A DNA stretch of 63,666 nt from Bryobacterales bacterium (GTDB taxonomy: Bacteria; Acidobacteriota; Terriglobia; Bryobacterales; Bryobacteraceae). The notes beneath the pieces are model-generated. The model did not search any database, had not been told where the DNA came from, and saw nothing but the letters and a program-made list of their open reading frames with translations. Both the position numbers and the translations under genes were made by a program. Positions 51,663 through 62,000 of this stretch are shown piece by piece. Positions within the stretch are counted from its first letter, which is position 1; every line of letters begins with the position of its first letter. The stretch is from positions 1-63,666 of the forward strand of contig CANFEY010000022.1 in NCBI GenBank assembly GCA_947446025.1, written 5' to 3'.

Positions 51663-52255
51663 GACGCAGCGTCACCATCCGCGACAGGTTCACCCATTAC
51701 CGTCCGCAGCGGGATTACGCCGGCCCATACACGCAGCCCCATGTCCGCGGCGTCATCCTTCGGGGGACCCTTGCGGACCTTCGCCGAGAGTTCGTCCAGC
51801 GGCAGAGCCAGCACTGTGGTTGCGGCTATCTCTTCCGCGTTCGGAGGGCGCACCTCCGCCCAGCGATTTGGCACCACGTGGTTGGTGATGCAACGGAGCG
51901 CCTTCATCTTGTCTTCCTGGGTGGTTAATTCGCGCGCGCGGCCCAGCACGACCGCGCAGCGGTAATTCATGGAGTGGTGAAACGCGGAACGCGCCAGCAC
52001 CAGGCCATCCACCAGTGTGACCGTCACGCACACGGGAATGCCCTCCGCCAAAGACTTCGCCAGTCGGCTCATAACGGAACCGTGCAGATACAGCTGCCCG
52101 CCCTCGTGACCGTAGGCCATCGGCATGACGTAAGGCTGGCCGTCCACCGAAAATCCCACGTGACACACGACGCCTTCGTTCAGGATCGCGCGAATCTGCT
52201 CCATGTCCGTAACGCCGCGTTCGGCCAGGCGGCCAATGCGGGTGCGTTCAGTCAT
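51617..52255 (-). CDS. Pyridoxamine 5'-phosphate oxidase-like FMN-binding protein
   Basis: ATG 52255 gives 212 residues with a split-barrel flavin-binding fold: VVCHVGFSVDGQPYVMPMAY, LYLHGSVMSRLAKSL, ARSAFHHSMNYRCAVVLGRA. True PdxH enzymes have additional catalytic residues that I cannot confirm here, so it may be a related flavin or haem-binding protein. It is divergent from a MocR-type regulator 67 bases away, the standard arrangement for PLP-responsive control. Confidence 0.82.
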   Translation of the reverse strand: MTERTRIGRLAERGVTDMEQIRAILNEGVVCHVGFSVDGQPYVMPMAYGHEGGQLYLHGSVMSRLAKSLAEGIPVCVTVTLVDGLVLARSAFHHSMNYRCAVVLGRARELTTQEDKMKALRCITNHVVPNRWAEVRPPNAEEIAATTVLALPLDELSAKVRKGPPKDDAADMGLRVWAGVIPLRTVMGEPVADGDAASYFVMPAFLKSPDLK

Positions 52256-52272
52256 GTCCCAAAATACCCGCA

Positions 52273-52299
52273 AAAGTGGAATACAGAAAGATCCACTTT
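52273..52299. promoter_or_regulatory. Inverted-repeat operator between the PNPOx-like and MocR genes
   Basis: AAAGTGGA (52273-52280) and TCCACTTT (52292-52299) are perfect reverse complements with an 11-nt spacer (19-nt period). The site lies centrally in the 67-base divergent region. MocR/PdxR proteins are known to bind repeats in such regions. Confidence 0.6.
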
Positions 52300-52322
52300 G
52301 TGTAAACTGGAGCAGGCCACTT

Positions 52323-53741
52323 ATGAGCTTCATTACTGTCAGTTCCCGCTCCGCCACGCCGCTCCGACGCCAGATCTACGACGAATGCCGGCACGGCATC
52401 CTGGCCGGCCGCTTCCGCCCAGCCGAGCGCGTTCCTTCCACGCGGGACCTCGCCGTCACGTTGTCCGTCGCGCGCACCACTGTCGCCGAAGCCTATGACC
52501 AGTTGATCGCGGAGGGCTACCTGGAGGCGGTGCGCGGCTCCGGTACGTTTGTTTGCAGCCAACTTCCGCAGGCGATTCCCCCCGCCCCCCCGCAGCTGGC
52601 GAAACATCCGCTGATCCGGCTCTCGCGCTACGGAGCGGGGCTCACCCAGGACGTTCTTCGCCCCTCACCGCCGCCCGGCGTCATCCACTTCACAACCGGC
52701 ACACCCGATTTACGCGAGTTCCCCTTCTCATTGTGGCGGCAACTACTCACGCGGCACTTACGTACTGCAAAGACCGCGACGTTCGACTACGCCGCCGATC
52801 CGGCCGGGGACCCTGCGTTGCGTGCGCAAGTGGCCTCCTACGCCGCCCGCATCCGCGGCGTGAGCTGTTCCCCGGAACAAGTAGTAATCGTGAACGGATC
52901 CCAGCAGGCGCTGGACCTCAGCGTGCGCGTGCTGCTGGAACGCGGCGATTCGGTGGCCTTCGAGAATCCCGGCTACTACGCCGCGCATCGCATCTTCCGG
53001 GCGCATGGGGCGCGTCTACAGCCTCTGCCCGTGGATGCGGAAGGCGTTGTCCTGCGCCGCTTGGCCGCCGACACGCGCATGATCTATGTGACTCCGTCGC
53101 ACCAGTTCCCTACGGGCGTGGCAATGTCCGTGGCACGCCGCCTGGAGCTGATCCGCATGGCGCGCGAACGCGGCACCGTGATCTTGGAAGACGACTACTC
53201 CAGCGAGTTCCGCTACAGCGGCGCGCCGCTGCCTTCGTTGCAAGGGCTCAGCAATGACGCCGCCGTGATCTACATGGGCACGTTCTCGAAAGTGATGTTC
53301 CCGGCGCTCCGCATCGGGTACGTGATTGTACCTCCCCAGTTGATCGAAACGTTTCGCTGCGCGAAGTGGCTCGCGGACCGGCATGCGCCCGGACTGGAGC
53401 AAGCGGCGCTCGCGGAATTCATGCGCGAAGGTCACCTGGACCGGCATATCCGCCGTATGCGCCGCTTGTACGGTCAACGTCGGAGCGCATTGCTCGAAGC
53501 CTTGGAGAAGAATTTCGGCGCACGCGCGACGGTGCTGGGCGACGCGGCAGGCATGCACGTGATGGTGCGGTTCGAGGACCCAGCCATCGCCCGCCGCGCG
53601 GCGCGGAATCGCGTGTGGCTTCCTTCCGCCGATCAGAACTACCTCACGAATCCGCCCGGCAACGAATTCATCTTCGGTTTCGCGGCGCTCACCGAACGGT
53701 CAATCCGGGAGGGCATCCGCCGCATCGCGGGCTCGGGATAA
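52323..53741 (+). CDS. MocR-type (GntR plus aminotransferase) regulator, PdxR-like
   Basis: ATG 52323 gives 472 residues. The first 70 form a GntR winged helix (YDECRHGILAGRFRPAERVP, LSVARTTVAEAYDQLIAEGY). The rest is a fold type I aminotransferase-like domain with the PLP lysine in FSKVMFPALRIGYVI and the cofactor Asp/Tyr region IYVTPSHQFPTG. These regulators sense PLP or related amines and typically control an adjacent gene, here the divergent PNPOx-like gene. Confidence 0.9.
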   Translation: MSFITVSSRSATPLRRQIYDECRHGILAGRFRPAERVPSTRDLAVTLSVARTTVAEAYDQLIAEGYLEAVRGSGTFVCSQLPQAIPPAPPQLAKHPLIRLSRYGAGLTQDVLRPSPPPGVIHFTTGTPDLREFPFSLWRQLLTRHLRTAKTATFDYAADPAGDPALRAQVASYAARIRGVSCSPEQVVIVNGSQQALDLSVRVLLERGDSVAFENPGYYAAHRIFRAHGARLQPLPVDAEGVVLRRLAADTRMIYVTPSHQFPTGVAMSVARRLELIRMARERGTVILEDDYSSEFRYSGAPLPSLQGLSNDAAVIYMGTFSKVMFPALRIGYVIVPPQLIETFRCAKWLADRHAPGLEQAALAEFMREGHLDRHIRRMRRLYGQRRSALLEALEKNFGARATVLGDAAGMHVMVRFEDPAIARRAARNRVWLPSADQNYLTNPPGNEFIFGFAALTERSIREGIRRIAGSG

Positions 53742-53861
53742 GATCGCAAGTAGCGCTCAACCATGGCCTTCGTCCAGCCGATATGGACTTGCAGGAAGGC
53801 CTCTCACCCGTATGCTATATTTGGGGCAGGAACTTATGGACGCGACACCCATCGAATAACG

Positions 53862-55202
53862 TCAGGGCTTGTGCAAAGTCTCAATCTTCTCGACGTATTC
53901 CGCACTCAGCTTTAGCAGTGCGTCCCAGCCCGCGATCTCTGCGTGGGTCCTTCCCTTCACTTTATCCCACATGTTCCGGACATCCACCGGGTTCTCCAGT
54001 TCCTGGTACCAGAATTCCAGTGGGCGGTTGACCTCGAACTGCACAACCGCCCGGAACATCTGAAACAATGGCAGATACTCCCCAAATCCCAATAACGGAT
54101 TGGCTGCGGTGCGCGCACACCAGAGGCCAAAGCTCGTTTCTAGATCTGCGAAGAGCACCTTCGTCTTCCAGTCTGTAAACCGCTCCACAAACTGCCCGAA
54201 AGACTCCTTGCTGGAAATGGTGTCCAGGGCCTGCTCCCGGACTAGCAACGGAAACTCCCGGTTCAGAATGTCGTTGATTGCCTTGAACCAGCGCCCCGCC
54301 ATTTGCTCGCCTAGCCGATGCTTGAAGTGAATCCCGCCGGTCTCATTTCGGCAGTCGCGCATGTGCCGCATGAAGAGCAGCAGGGCGTGCAGCACAGCTC
54401 GATTGTTGCCCGTGGCTGCGCGCCGGTCATGCTCCCTCTGTAGCGCCAAGATGGACGAACAGGCGGGCATGTAGTACTTGGTGGAGATCTCCAGACTATA
54501 GGGCAGCAGGAGGTTCCATGTTTGGTGCGCCTGGGCATTCTGCTCCGCAATCTGCGCATCGCGCTTTTCGCGCTCGCTACGCGACTCGGCTTCCGCGAAT
54601 GGCAGGAACCACGCCAGTCCGGCCAGCAGAATAGGCAGCAACAGCGTCGTAATCAGGGATTGCAGCGCCGCTCCCAGCGAACTGCCCCAGCTATCTACAC
54701 GCACTGGGCCGATGACCACCACATTGTGAGCCCGCTCCTGTTCCGTCCCGCCCCACGTGTGGCTATAGGCCGTCTGCAACTGGGCTGATCCGCCGCTGGT
54801 CACCACCGCCCGGGCCCGAAAGCGGCGCACTTCACCGGGAACCAGGTTCACGCGCGGCACGCCATTGGGGCGCGCGGCCCAGATGTCACCGGTGCGCTCT
54901 TCCCACCCTGTAACTGACCAAGCGGAGCCGGTGAGCGGCTCCAACTGCGTGTCCCGCGCCGCCAGCGAAGCACCGTTGCGCAGTTCGTACTCGATCCAGA
55001 AAGCTTCGCCGGCGTGCACACGGTCGCTCACAAGCCACGCTGTCAGGGTGACAGGAAAACGCTCCGGGTCCGGCGAATGCACGAAGACCGACGGGCCTTC
55101 CGCCGGTGCTGGGCCGTCCGAACGGAACGAAATTAGAAAGCTGACAAGTGCGACAAGCACTGTGGCGAAGAAGATCCTTTTGCCGATACTGGTCGCGTTC
55201 AT
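53862..55202 (-). CDS. Membrane protein with periplasmic Ig-like region, unknown function
   Basis: ATG 55202 gives 446 residues. A first helix (RIFFATVLVALVSFLISF) precedes a beta-type periplasmic part (SVFVHSPDPERFPVTLTA). A second helix pair follows (LQSLITTLLLPILLAGLAWF), and the C-terminal half is a soluble helical cytoplasmic domain (KYYMPACSSILALQREHDRR, FVERFTDWKTKVLF). I do not recognise a family. Confidence 0.65.
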   Translation of the reverse strand: MNATSIGKRIFFATVLVALVSFLISFRSDGPAPAEGPSVFVHSPDPERFPVTLTAWLVSDRVHAGEAFWIEYELRNGASLAARDTQLEPLTGSAWSVTGWEERTGDIWAARPNGVPRVNLVPGEVRRFRARAVVTSGGSAQLQTAYSHTWGGTEQERAHNVVVIGPVRVDSWGSSLGAALQSLITTLLLPILLAGLAWFLPFAEAESRSEREKRDAQIAEQNAQAHQTWNLLLPYSLEISTKYYMPACSSILALQREHDRRAATGNNRAVLHALLLFMRHMRDCRNETGGIHFKHRLGEQMAGRWFKAINDILNREFPLLVREQALDTISSKESFGQFVERFTDWKTKVLFADLETSFGLWCARTAANPLLGFGEYLPLFQMFRAVVQFEVNRPLEFWYQELENPVDVRNMWDKVKGRTHAEIAGWDALLKLSAEYVEKIETLHKP

Positions 55203-55244
55203 TGGAGCATGATACCCCGGCTTGCTACCCTGATACTCGGCCCC

Positions 55245-56681
55245 ATGAATCTTCGCGACCGTTTCGCCGTTTCCCTCATCCACCGCGCCGCCGAGCCCGC
55301 GCTAGAATGGCAGGGCGCGGTCTACGCCTTCGGCGAGATCGACGCGCGTAGTAACCGGATGGCGCATGCACTGACCGCCCGCGGGCTGTCGCGTGGCGAC
55401 CGCTTGTGCGTCTACCTGGCGAACTCGCTCGACTTCATCGACATCTTCCTCGCCTGCGTGAAACTCGGCGTGATCTTCGTGCCGATCAACATTCTTTACC
55501 GCGAGCGCGAGTTGTCACACATCCTTTCCGACGCCGAACCCAAGATCTACATCACCGACGCCGACCTGCCGGCGTTGCGCGCAGAAGCCGAGACGAAGTC
55601 CTCGGAACTCGCCGCCGTGGACCTGACCGCCGATTCGCCCGCCGCGCTGGTCTACACCTCCGGCACCACGGGCGTCTCCAAGGGAGCCATCCTCACCCAC
55701 AACAATTTCTATTTCAACGGATCGACCTTGGTGGACTCCTGGCGCATCACCTCCGCCGACCGCTTCCTGCTCGCGCTGCCGCTGTTCCACGTACACGCGC
55801 TGGGCAACGGCATCCACTGCTGGCTGCTCTCCGGCTGCTTCACGCGCTTGCTGGAACGCTTCGAGCACGAGAAGGCCACAGCGGAGTTTCTCGATTTCAA
55901 ACCGACACTGTTCTTCGGCGTCCCGACCGTCTACGTGCGCTTGCTCGAGACCGCTCCCGCCGCCGCCCGCGAAATCGGCCAGCGGATGCGCCTGCTTGTC
56001 TCCGGCTCCGCGCCCCTGCCCGCCCAGGTTCTGGAAAATTTCCGCGAGCTCTTCGGCCACACCATCCTCGAACGCTACGGCATGACGGAGACGCTGATGA
56101 ACATCGGCAATCCCTACGATGGTGAGCGCCGCCCTGGCAGCGTGGGATTCCCGTTCCCCGGCATCACCGCGCGCGTGGTTGATAGCGACGGCCGCGACGT
56201 GCCCGACGGTGAAACCGGCGAAGTCTACCTCAAAGGCCCCAATCTCTTCGCCGGCTATTGGCGGCGCGACGAGGCCACCCGCAACGCGTTTCAGGACGGC
56301 TGGTTCAAGACCGGCGACCTGTGCATCCGTTCCGCCGACGGCTACCACACGCTGTGCGGCCGCCGCTCGGACCTCATCATTTCCGGCGGCTTTAACATTT
56401 ACCCGCGCGAGATCGAAGAGTTTCTTGTGGAACAACCCGGCATCGCCGAAGCCGCCGTAGCGGGCGAACCGCATCCCGTCCGCGGCGAAGTGCCCGTGGC
56501 GTTCCTGGTAACCAACGCGCCCATCGATACCGCCGCGCTTGAAGTGGTGTGCCGCGCCAATTTGGCGTCCTTCAAAATCCCGCGCCGGTTTCAGATTGTG
56601 GATCAGCTGCCGCGCAACGCGCTCGGTAAGGTGCAGAAGCATCTGCTGCCGAAGGCTGATCTTGTCATAGGCACGACATGA
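55245..56681 (+). CDS. Acyl-CoA synthetase (AMP-dependent, malonyl/medium-chain type)
   Basis: ATG 55245 gives 478 residues with the ANL-family core: the P-loop-like YTSGTTGVSKGAILTHNN, LERYGMTETLMN, GWFKTGDLCIR, and the hinge/lysine region GKVQKHLLPK near the end. It activates a carboxylic acid to its CoA ester through an acyl-AMP. Overall layout resembles malonyl-CoA synthetases. The substrate is not certain. Its stop overlaps the start of glgA (ATGA at 56678). Confidence 0.87.
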   Translation: MNLRDRFAVSLIHRAAEPALEWQGAVYAFGEIDARSNRMAHALTARGLSRGDRLCVYLANSLDFIDIFLACVKLGVIFVPINILYRERELSHILSDAEPKIYITDADLPALRAEAETKSSELAAVDLTADSPAALVYTSGTTGVSKGAILTHNNFYFNGSTLVDSWRITSADRFLLALPLFHVHALGNGIHCWLLSGCFTRLLERFEHEKATAEFLDFKPTLFFGVPTVYVRLLETAPAAAREIGQRMRLLVSGSAPLPAQVLENFRELFGHTILERYGMTETLMNIGNPYDGERRPGSVGFPFPGITARVVDSDGRDVPDGETGEVYLKGPNLFAGYWRRDEATRNAFQDGWFKTGDLCIRSADGYHTLCGRRSDLIISGGFNIYPREIEEFLVEQPGIAEAAVAGEPHPVRGEVPVAFLVTNAPIDTAALEVVCRANLASFKIPRRFQIVDQLPRNALGKVQKHLLPKADLVIGTT

Positions 56682-58105
56682 AAGTCCTGATGGTGGCATC
56701 CGAGGCCGCACCGTTCGCCAAGACCGGCGGGCTCGCTGACGTGTTGGGCGCGCTGCCTGCCGCGCTGGCGAAGCTCGGTGACGAAGTCGCGGTCGTCATG
56801 CCGAAGTACCAGTCGGTGCGTGCGGAAGGCCTCAAGCGGATCTGGAATCTGCTGCCTGTCACTTTCGGCCCGTCGTACTTCGCCACCGCCATCGACGAAG
56901 TCCTGCACAACGGCGTCCGCTACTTTTTCGTGGATTGCCCGCAACTCTACCACCGCGCAGGGATCTACGGCGATTCGCTCGGCAGCTATCCTGACAACCA
57001 CATCCGCTATGCCGCCCTCACCCACGCCGCAGTGGGCATCGCGCGCAGCATTTTCCGCACCGATGTCTTCCACTGCCACGATTGGCAGGCCGGACTCCTG
57101 CCGCATCTGCTCAAAACCGCTTTTGCCGCCGACCCCGCGCTGCTCGGCACCCGTTCCGTCTTCACGATCCACAACCTCGGCTACCAGGGCAACTTCCCAG
57201 CTTCGGCCGTCCGCGAGCTGGGCCTGGACCCGGTCCACTTCCACATGGAAGGCCTCGAATTCTACGGCCAGCTCAGCTGCATGAAAGCCGGGATCGTCTA
57301 CGCCGACGCGATCACCACGGTCAGCCCCACCTACGCGCGCGAAATCCAGACACCCGAGCACGGCTTCGGCATGGACGGCGTCCTGCGAACGCACGCGGGC
57401 AAGCTCACCGGCATCCTGAACGGCGTCGACTATTCGGTGTGGAGCCCGGAATCCGATCCGCACCTCGCCGCCCCGTATTCCTCCGGCGACCTCTCCGGCA
57501 AGCAAGCCTGCAAGCGCGGTCTGCTGCGCGAAATGGGACTGCCGGAAAACCTCGCCCGCCCTCTCATCGGCATCGTCTCGCGCTTCGCCGAACAAAAAGG
57601 CTTCGACCTCATCCTCGAAATCGGAGACTGGCTGATGGCGCAGGACGTGGCGCTGGCCGTCCTTGGAGCCGGCGACGCACCCATGCAAGACGCGTTCCGA
57701 GCCCTCGCCGCCCAGCATCCCCAAAAGCTAGCCGTCCGCATCGGATACGCCGACGCCCTCTCCCACCGCATCGAAGCCGGCTCGGACATGTTCCTCATGC
57801 CCTCGCGCTACGAACCCTGCGGCCTCAACCAGATCTACAGCCTCCGCTACGGTACCATCCCCATCGTCCGCGCCACCGGCGGGCTGGCCGACACGGTCGA
57901 TAGCAGCACCGGCTTCTCGTTCGACGAGTTCACCCCCGAAGCCCTGCAAGCCGCCATCACCCGAGCCCTTCACGCCTTCGCCAACCCCACAGCCTGGACC
58001 GACCGCATCCACCGCGGCATGGCCAAGGATTTTTCATGGGACGCCTCCGCGCAGAAGTATCGGGACCTGTACCATTCCCACGGCACGGTCACTGAGTTTT
58101 CCTGA
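56678..58105 (+). CDS. glgA: Glycogen synthase (ADP-glucose type)
   Basis: The 475-residue product starts MKVLMVASEAAPFAKTGGLA, with the ADP-glucose contact lysine at K15. The GT-B fold is complete, including VFHCHDWQAGLLPHLLK, IHNLGYQGNF, LNGVDYSVWSPESD and the C-terminal PSRYEPCGLNQIYSLRYG (catalytic Glu). It elongates alpha-1,4-glucan. No other glg gene is adjacent. It is translationally coupled to the acyl-CoA synthetase gene, an unexpected partner. Confidence 0.96.
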   Translation: MKVLMVASEAAPFAKTGGLADVLGALPAALAKLGDEVAVVMPKYQSVRAEGLKRIWNLLPVTFGPSYFATAIDEVLHNGVRYFFVDCPQLYHRAGIYGDSLGSYPDNHIRYAALTHAAVGIARSIFRTDVFHCHDWQAGLLPHLLKTAFAADPALLGTRSVFTIHNLGYQGNFPASAVRELGLDPVHFHMEGLEFYGQLSCMKAGIVYADAITTVSPTYAREIQTPEHGFGMDGVLRTHAGKLTGILNGVDYSVWSPESDPHLAAPYSSGDLSGKQACKRGLLREMGLPENLARPLIGIVSRFAEQKGFDLILEIGDWLMAQDVALAVLGAGDAPMQDAFRALAAQHPQKLAVRIGYADALSHRIEAGSDMFLMPSRYEPCGLNQIYSLRYGTIPIVRATGGLADTVDSSTGFSFDEFTPEALQAAITRALHAFANPTAWTDRIHRGMAKDFSWDASAQKYRDLYHSHGTVTEFS

Positions 58106-58186
58106 TTGCTGTAGCCTGGCTGTGGAGGGATAAGCCTTTTCCACGCTCGCGCCGGCTGGCTCGTCATGCTAGGCAAGGAGCGACTC

Positions 58187-58573
58187 ATGTCCAAATTTCT
58201 TGCCACTCTTCTCGTTACGGCTTCGGTCGCGTTCGCCTACGAGGACCATCCCTACGTACAACACGCCACCCAGGCACCCGCTTCAGCCCGCTACGAAATC
58301 GTGCTGGGTCTCAACGCTACGCTGCGCCTGGATCGCTACAACGGGAGGGTCGCACAGAGGGTACGTGGAACGACGGAGAAAACGTGGAAAGAGTTGGAAA
58401 TTCCCGGGTTGATGGACGTAGATCCCTCGGCCCCTCGTTTCCAACTGACGCATATGGCCGACAACGCCGAAACGCTTCTCCTGCTGGACACGGTGACGGG
58501 GCAGACCTGGGCCTGGGTGGTAGATGCCAGCAGATCAAACTTGCCACTGGTCTGGAAGCAGTTGACTAAGTAA
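58187..58573 (+). CDS. Small secreted protein, unknown function
   Basis: ATG 58187 has AAGGAG before it. The 128-residue product has a signal peptide (MSKFLATLLVTASVAFA) and a beta-rich domain (RYEIVLGLNATLRLDRYNG, LLLLDTVTGQTWAWVVD), consistent with a small propeller-like or lipocalin-like fold. Function is unknown. It lies between glgA and trxA on the same strand. Confidence 0.7.
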   Translation: MSKFLATLLVTASVAFAYEDHPYVQHATQAPASARYEIVLGLNATLRLDRYNGRVAQRVRGTTEKTWKELEIPGLMDVDPSAPRFQLTHMADNAETLLLLDTVTGQTWAWVVDASRSNLPLVWKQLTK

Positions 58574-58652
58574 CGTAGCCAGTCCTAAACTTGCATCCTT
58601 CCGGCCCCATCCCGCATCATAAAGTACGTAACAGGAGATTCATACAAATAAC

Positions 58653-58988
58653 ATGGCCGGTGACAACACGCTTCATTTCACGGATTCCGCCTTTGACCAG
58701 GACGTGATCAATTCCGAGACGCCCGTATTGGTCGACTTTTGGGCACCTTGGTGCGGACCGTGCCGGGCCATCGCCCCCACCATCGACGCCGTGGCCGTCG
58801 AATTCGCCGGTAAGGTGAAGGTCGGCAAGGTCAACACGGACGAAAATCAACAGACCGCGATGCGCTTTGGCATTCGCTCCATCCCCACGCTGCTGCTCTT
58901 CAAGGGCGGCAAAGTCGTCGACCAGCGCGTCGGCGGGCTCTCCAAGCCGGACCTGGTCAAAATGCTCAGCGCGCAGATTGCCTCGTAA
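58653..58988 (+). CDS. trxA: Thioredoxin
   Basis: The 111-residue product has the classic fold and active site FWAPWCGPCRAIAP (Cys34 and Cys37). The cis-proline loop SIPTLLLFKGG is conserved. It reduces protein disulfides in the cytoplasm. A ribosome binding site AGGAG lies 13 bases upstream. Confidence 0.96.
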   Translation: MAGDNTLHFTDSAFDQDVINSETPVLVDFWAPWCGPCRAIAPTIDAVAVEFAGKVKVGKVNTDENQQTAMRFGIRSIPTLLLFKGGKVVDQRVGGLSKPDLVKMLSAQIAS

Positions 58989-59015
58989 GCGGCGTCGCCT
59001 ATACCCTTCCTTCCC

Positions 59016-59059
59016 AATACCCCCTGTGCTACGGTCTTCTGAAGCCAGGGGGTATTTTT
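59016..59059 (+). terminator. Hairpin terminator after trxA that contains the next gene's Shine-Dalgarno
   Basis: AATACCCCCTG (59016-59026) and CAGGGGGTATT (59046-59056) form a perfect 11-bp stem followed by TTT, giving a run of five T. The AGGGGG in the 3' arm is also the ribosome binding site of the receptor gene starting at 59061. It may therefore end trxA transcripts and hide the receptor start at the same time. Confidence 0.7.
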
Positions 59060-59060
59060 C

Positions 59061-62000
59061 ATGCAACGCAATCTATGGATAGCTGCGCTCGCGCTTTCGC
59101 TAGGAGCAGTTTCGGCTTACGGCCAAGCCACAGCCCAGATTCAAGGCGTCGTCGCCGACCCGACGGGTAGCGCGCTGCCCGAAGCCGAGGTCAAGGCCAC
59201 CCAGACCGACACCGGGACGGAGCGCTCCGCCATGACGGGGCCCGACGGCACTTACGTGCTACCAAACCTGCCCATCGGACCCTATCGGCTCACCGTCGGC
59301 AAAACCGGCTTCGCCACCGCCGCCCAAACCGGGATCGTGCTGGTGGTCAACGCGAACCCCACCATCAACTTCACCCTGCAAGTGGGTGCGGTCTCGCAGA
59401 CCATAGAAGTCACTGCCGAAGCACCCCTCATCGAAACCCAGACCACCAGCATCGGCGGCCTCATCGATAACAAGCGCATCCTGGAACTGCCTCTGAACGG
59501 TCGCAACCCCGTGGAGTTGATCCAACTTGTCGGAGCGGCTGTTCCTGGCGGCTCGAACGGTACAGCGGGTATGCCGGGCGGCCTCAATATCTCCGTCGCA
59601 GGAGGCCAACTTTCCGGCATCGGCTACCAGCTCGACGGTACGATGTATAACAACCTCTTCGACGCCGTCAACCTGCCGTTCCCCTTCCCGGACGCGCTGC
59701 AGGAATTCAAGGTCGAAACCAGCACCATGACAGCGCAGAACGGCACGCACGCCTCGGCCGCGGTAAGCGCGTCGGTCAAATCCGGCACCAATCAGTTCCA
59801 CGGCGGATTGTTTGAATTTCTGCGCAACGGGAAGATGAACGCGCGCAACTTCTTCGCCGCTCGCCGGGACACGCTGAAGCGCAACCAGTTCGGCGGCACC
59901 ATCGGCGGACCCATCCTCAAGAACCAGCTGTTCTTCTTCGCGGGTTACCAAGGCACCAAGACCAGCTCCGATCCAGCAGACCTCACCGGCTTCGTGCTCA
60001 CGCCAGCGATGCTGGCAGGCGATTTCAACCAATGTTCGACGTTCCCCGCCGCCATCCGTGATCCCAACGGCGGCAATTTCGCGGGCCGGCAAATTCCGTT
60101 GAGCCGCTTCAGCCCGCAAGCCGTCGCGGTCACCAAGTTCCTGCCCAAGTCGGCAGACCCGTGCGGCAGGGTTGCCTACGGACCCATCAACAAGATCAAC
60201 GAACACCAAGTGCTGGGCCGCGTGGACTACAACATCAACTCCAAGCACCAGCTCTTCGGGCGCTACATGGCGACCACTTACAAGACCCCGCCGTCCTACG
60301 CGCTCTCCGGCAACATCCTCGATTCCACCAGCGGCGGCTTGGACGATCTGGCGCAGACAGCGGCCATCGGCCACACCTATCTGGCCAGCCCGAACGTCGT
60401 CAACCAGTTCCGCTTTGCCGCCAATCGCGTGGCCGTGCTGCGCTTCAATGACGACTACTTCTCCGGCTGCGACATCGGCGTGAACATCTACTGCTATGTG
60501 CCGCACCAGACTGTGGTGAACGTCACTGGCGGCTTCAATATCGGCGTCGGCACCGCGATTCAAGCCACCTTTATCCCCACGTTCCTCACGATGAGTGACG
60601 ACGTCAGCATCACGCGCGGTAATCACCAACTGGCGTTCGGCTATTCCGGCTTCAAGTATCAACACAGCCAGAAGGCCAACGTGTTCGCCGGGGTTTCGTT
60701 CGCCTTCAACGGACAGACTACGGGCCTCGGACTGGCCGACTTCATGACCGGACAAATGAGCACCATGACGCAGGCGACCCCGAACACCGTGTTCACCAAC
60801 AAGTGGGGCCACAGCGTCTACGCACAGGACACCTGGAAGGTAACCCGACGCTTGACCGTCAACTACGGCATCCGCTGGGAGCCGTTCCTCCCGCAAGCTC
60901 TCAACAATGGAGCGGTCTACAACTTCAACATCGACGATTTCAAGGCCGGCGTGCGTAGCACCGTATTCAGGAATGCGCCTCCGGGCGTGAAATACGCGGG
61001 CGACCCAGGCTTCCTGGGCAAGACAGGCGTGAACCGCCGTATGAACCAGTTCGCCCCGCGCGTCGGCATCGCGTGGGATCCGCGCGGGGACGGCAAGACC
61101 TCCATCCGCGCCGCAGGCGGCATTGCCTATGACTTTCCCAACATTCAAATCATGTCGACCCCGGCCACGGCACCTCCGTTCGCCAGCACTGTAACCACGC
61201 CCGGCCCGGTGCCCTTCGCCAATCCATATGCGAATACAGCCGGCGGCAATCCTTTCCCTCTGCAGATCGGCGCGGATGCGTTTTTCGTCAACAACGGCAC
61301 CTATGTCGCACAGCAGCCCGATGCGAAGGGTCCTACAACCTACACCTGGAACCTCAGCCTGCAACACCAGTTCGGGAATAGCTGGATGGTTTCCGCCACT
61401 TACCTGGGTACGCAGTCGGCCCACATCTGGGTCAGCCGCCAGTTAAACCAAGCCATTATCCTGCCTTGCCCCAACGGCGTGTTGACCAGCTGCAACACCA
61501 CTGCCAACACCAACCAGCGCCGCCTAGCTCAGGTCATCAATCCCGTAGCCGGCCTAAAGCTGGGACCCACGGACATGTTTGAATCCGGCGGAACCAGCAG
61601 CTACAACGGCTTGATTCTCACCACCCAGAAGCGCCTCACGCGCGGAGTGAGCTTCAACGCCAACTACACCTGGTCGCACTGTATCGGCGACGTGCCAATC
61701 GGCTCCGGCGTCGGCGGCGCGGGCGGCACTTACACGGATGTCACCAATCGCGCCCTTGATCGCGGCAACTGCACCACGCCGACGCTCGCCGGTGGCCAGA
61801 CCCTGGACCGCCGCCACATCTTCAACCTGACTGCGGTGCTCGAATCGCCTCGCTTCGATGACCGGGTCGTGCGGATGTTCGCGTCCAACTGGAAGTTCTC
61901 CGCCAGCTATCGCTACCTAAGCACGGCGTACATCACGGCCACCACCGGCATCGACGTGGCCTTGAGCGGCGCCTCCAATCAGCGCCCCAACCAGCTACTG

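Noticed and set aside
55515-57724. Two long minus-strand frames (398 and 373 codons) opposite the acyl-CoA synthetase and glgA genes
   Set aside because: They are mirror frames of strongly recognisable enzymes. No start signal or protein-like composition.
59259-61424. Long open frame (721 codons) on the minus strand, antisense to the Oar-type receptor
   Set aside because: Composition is Gly/Val/Asp/Arg/His-rich without any domain pattern. Its length results from high-GC codon usage of the real gene on the plus strand.
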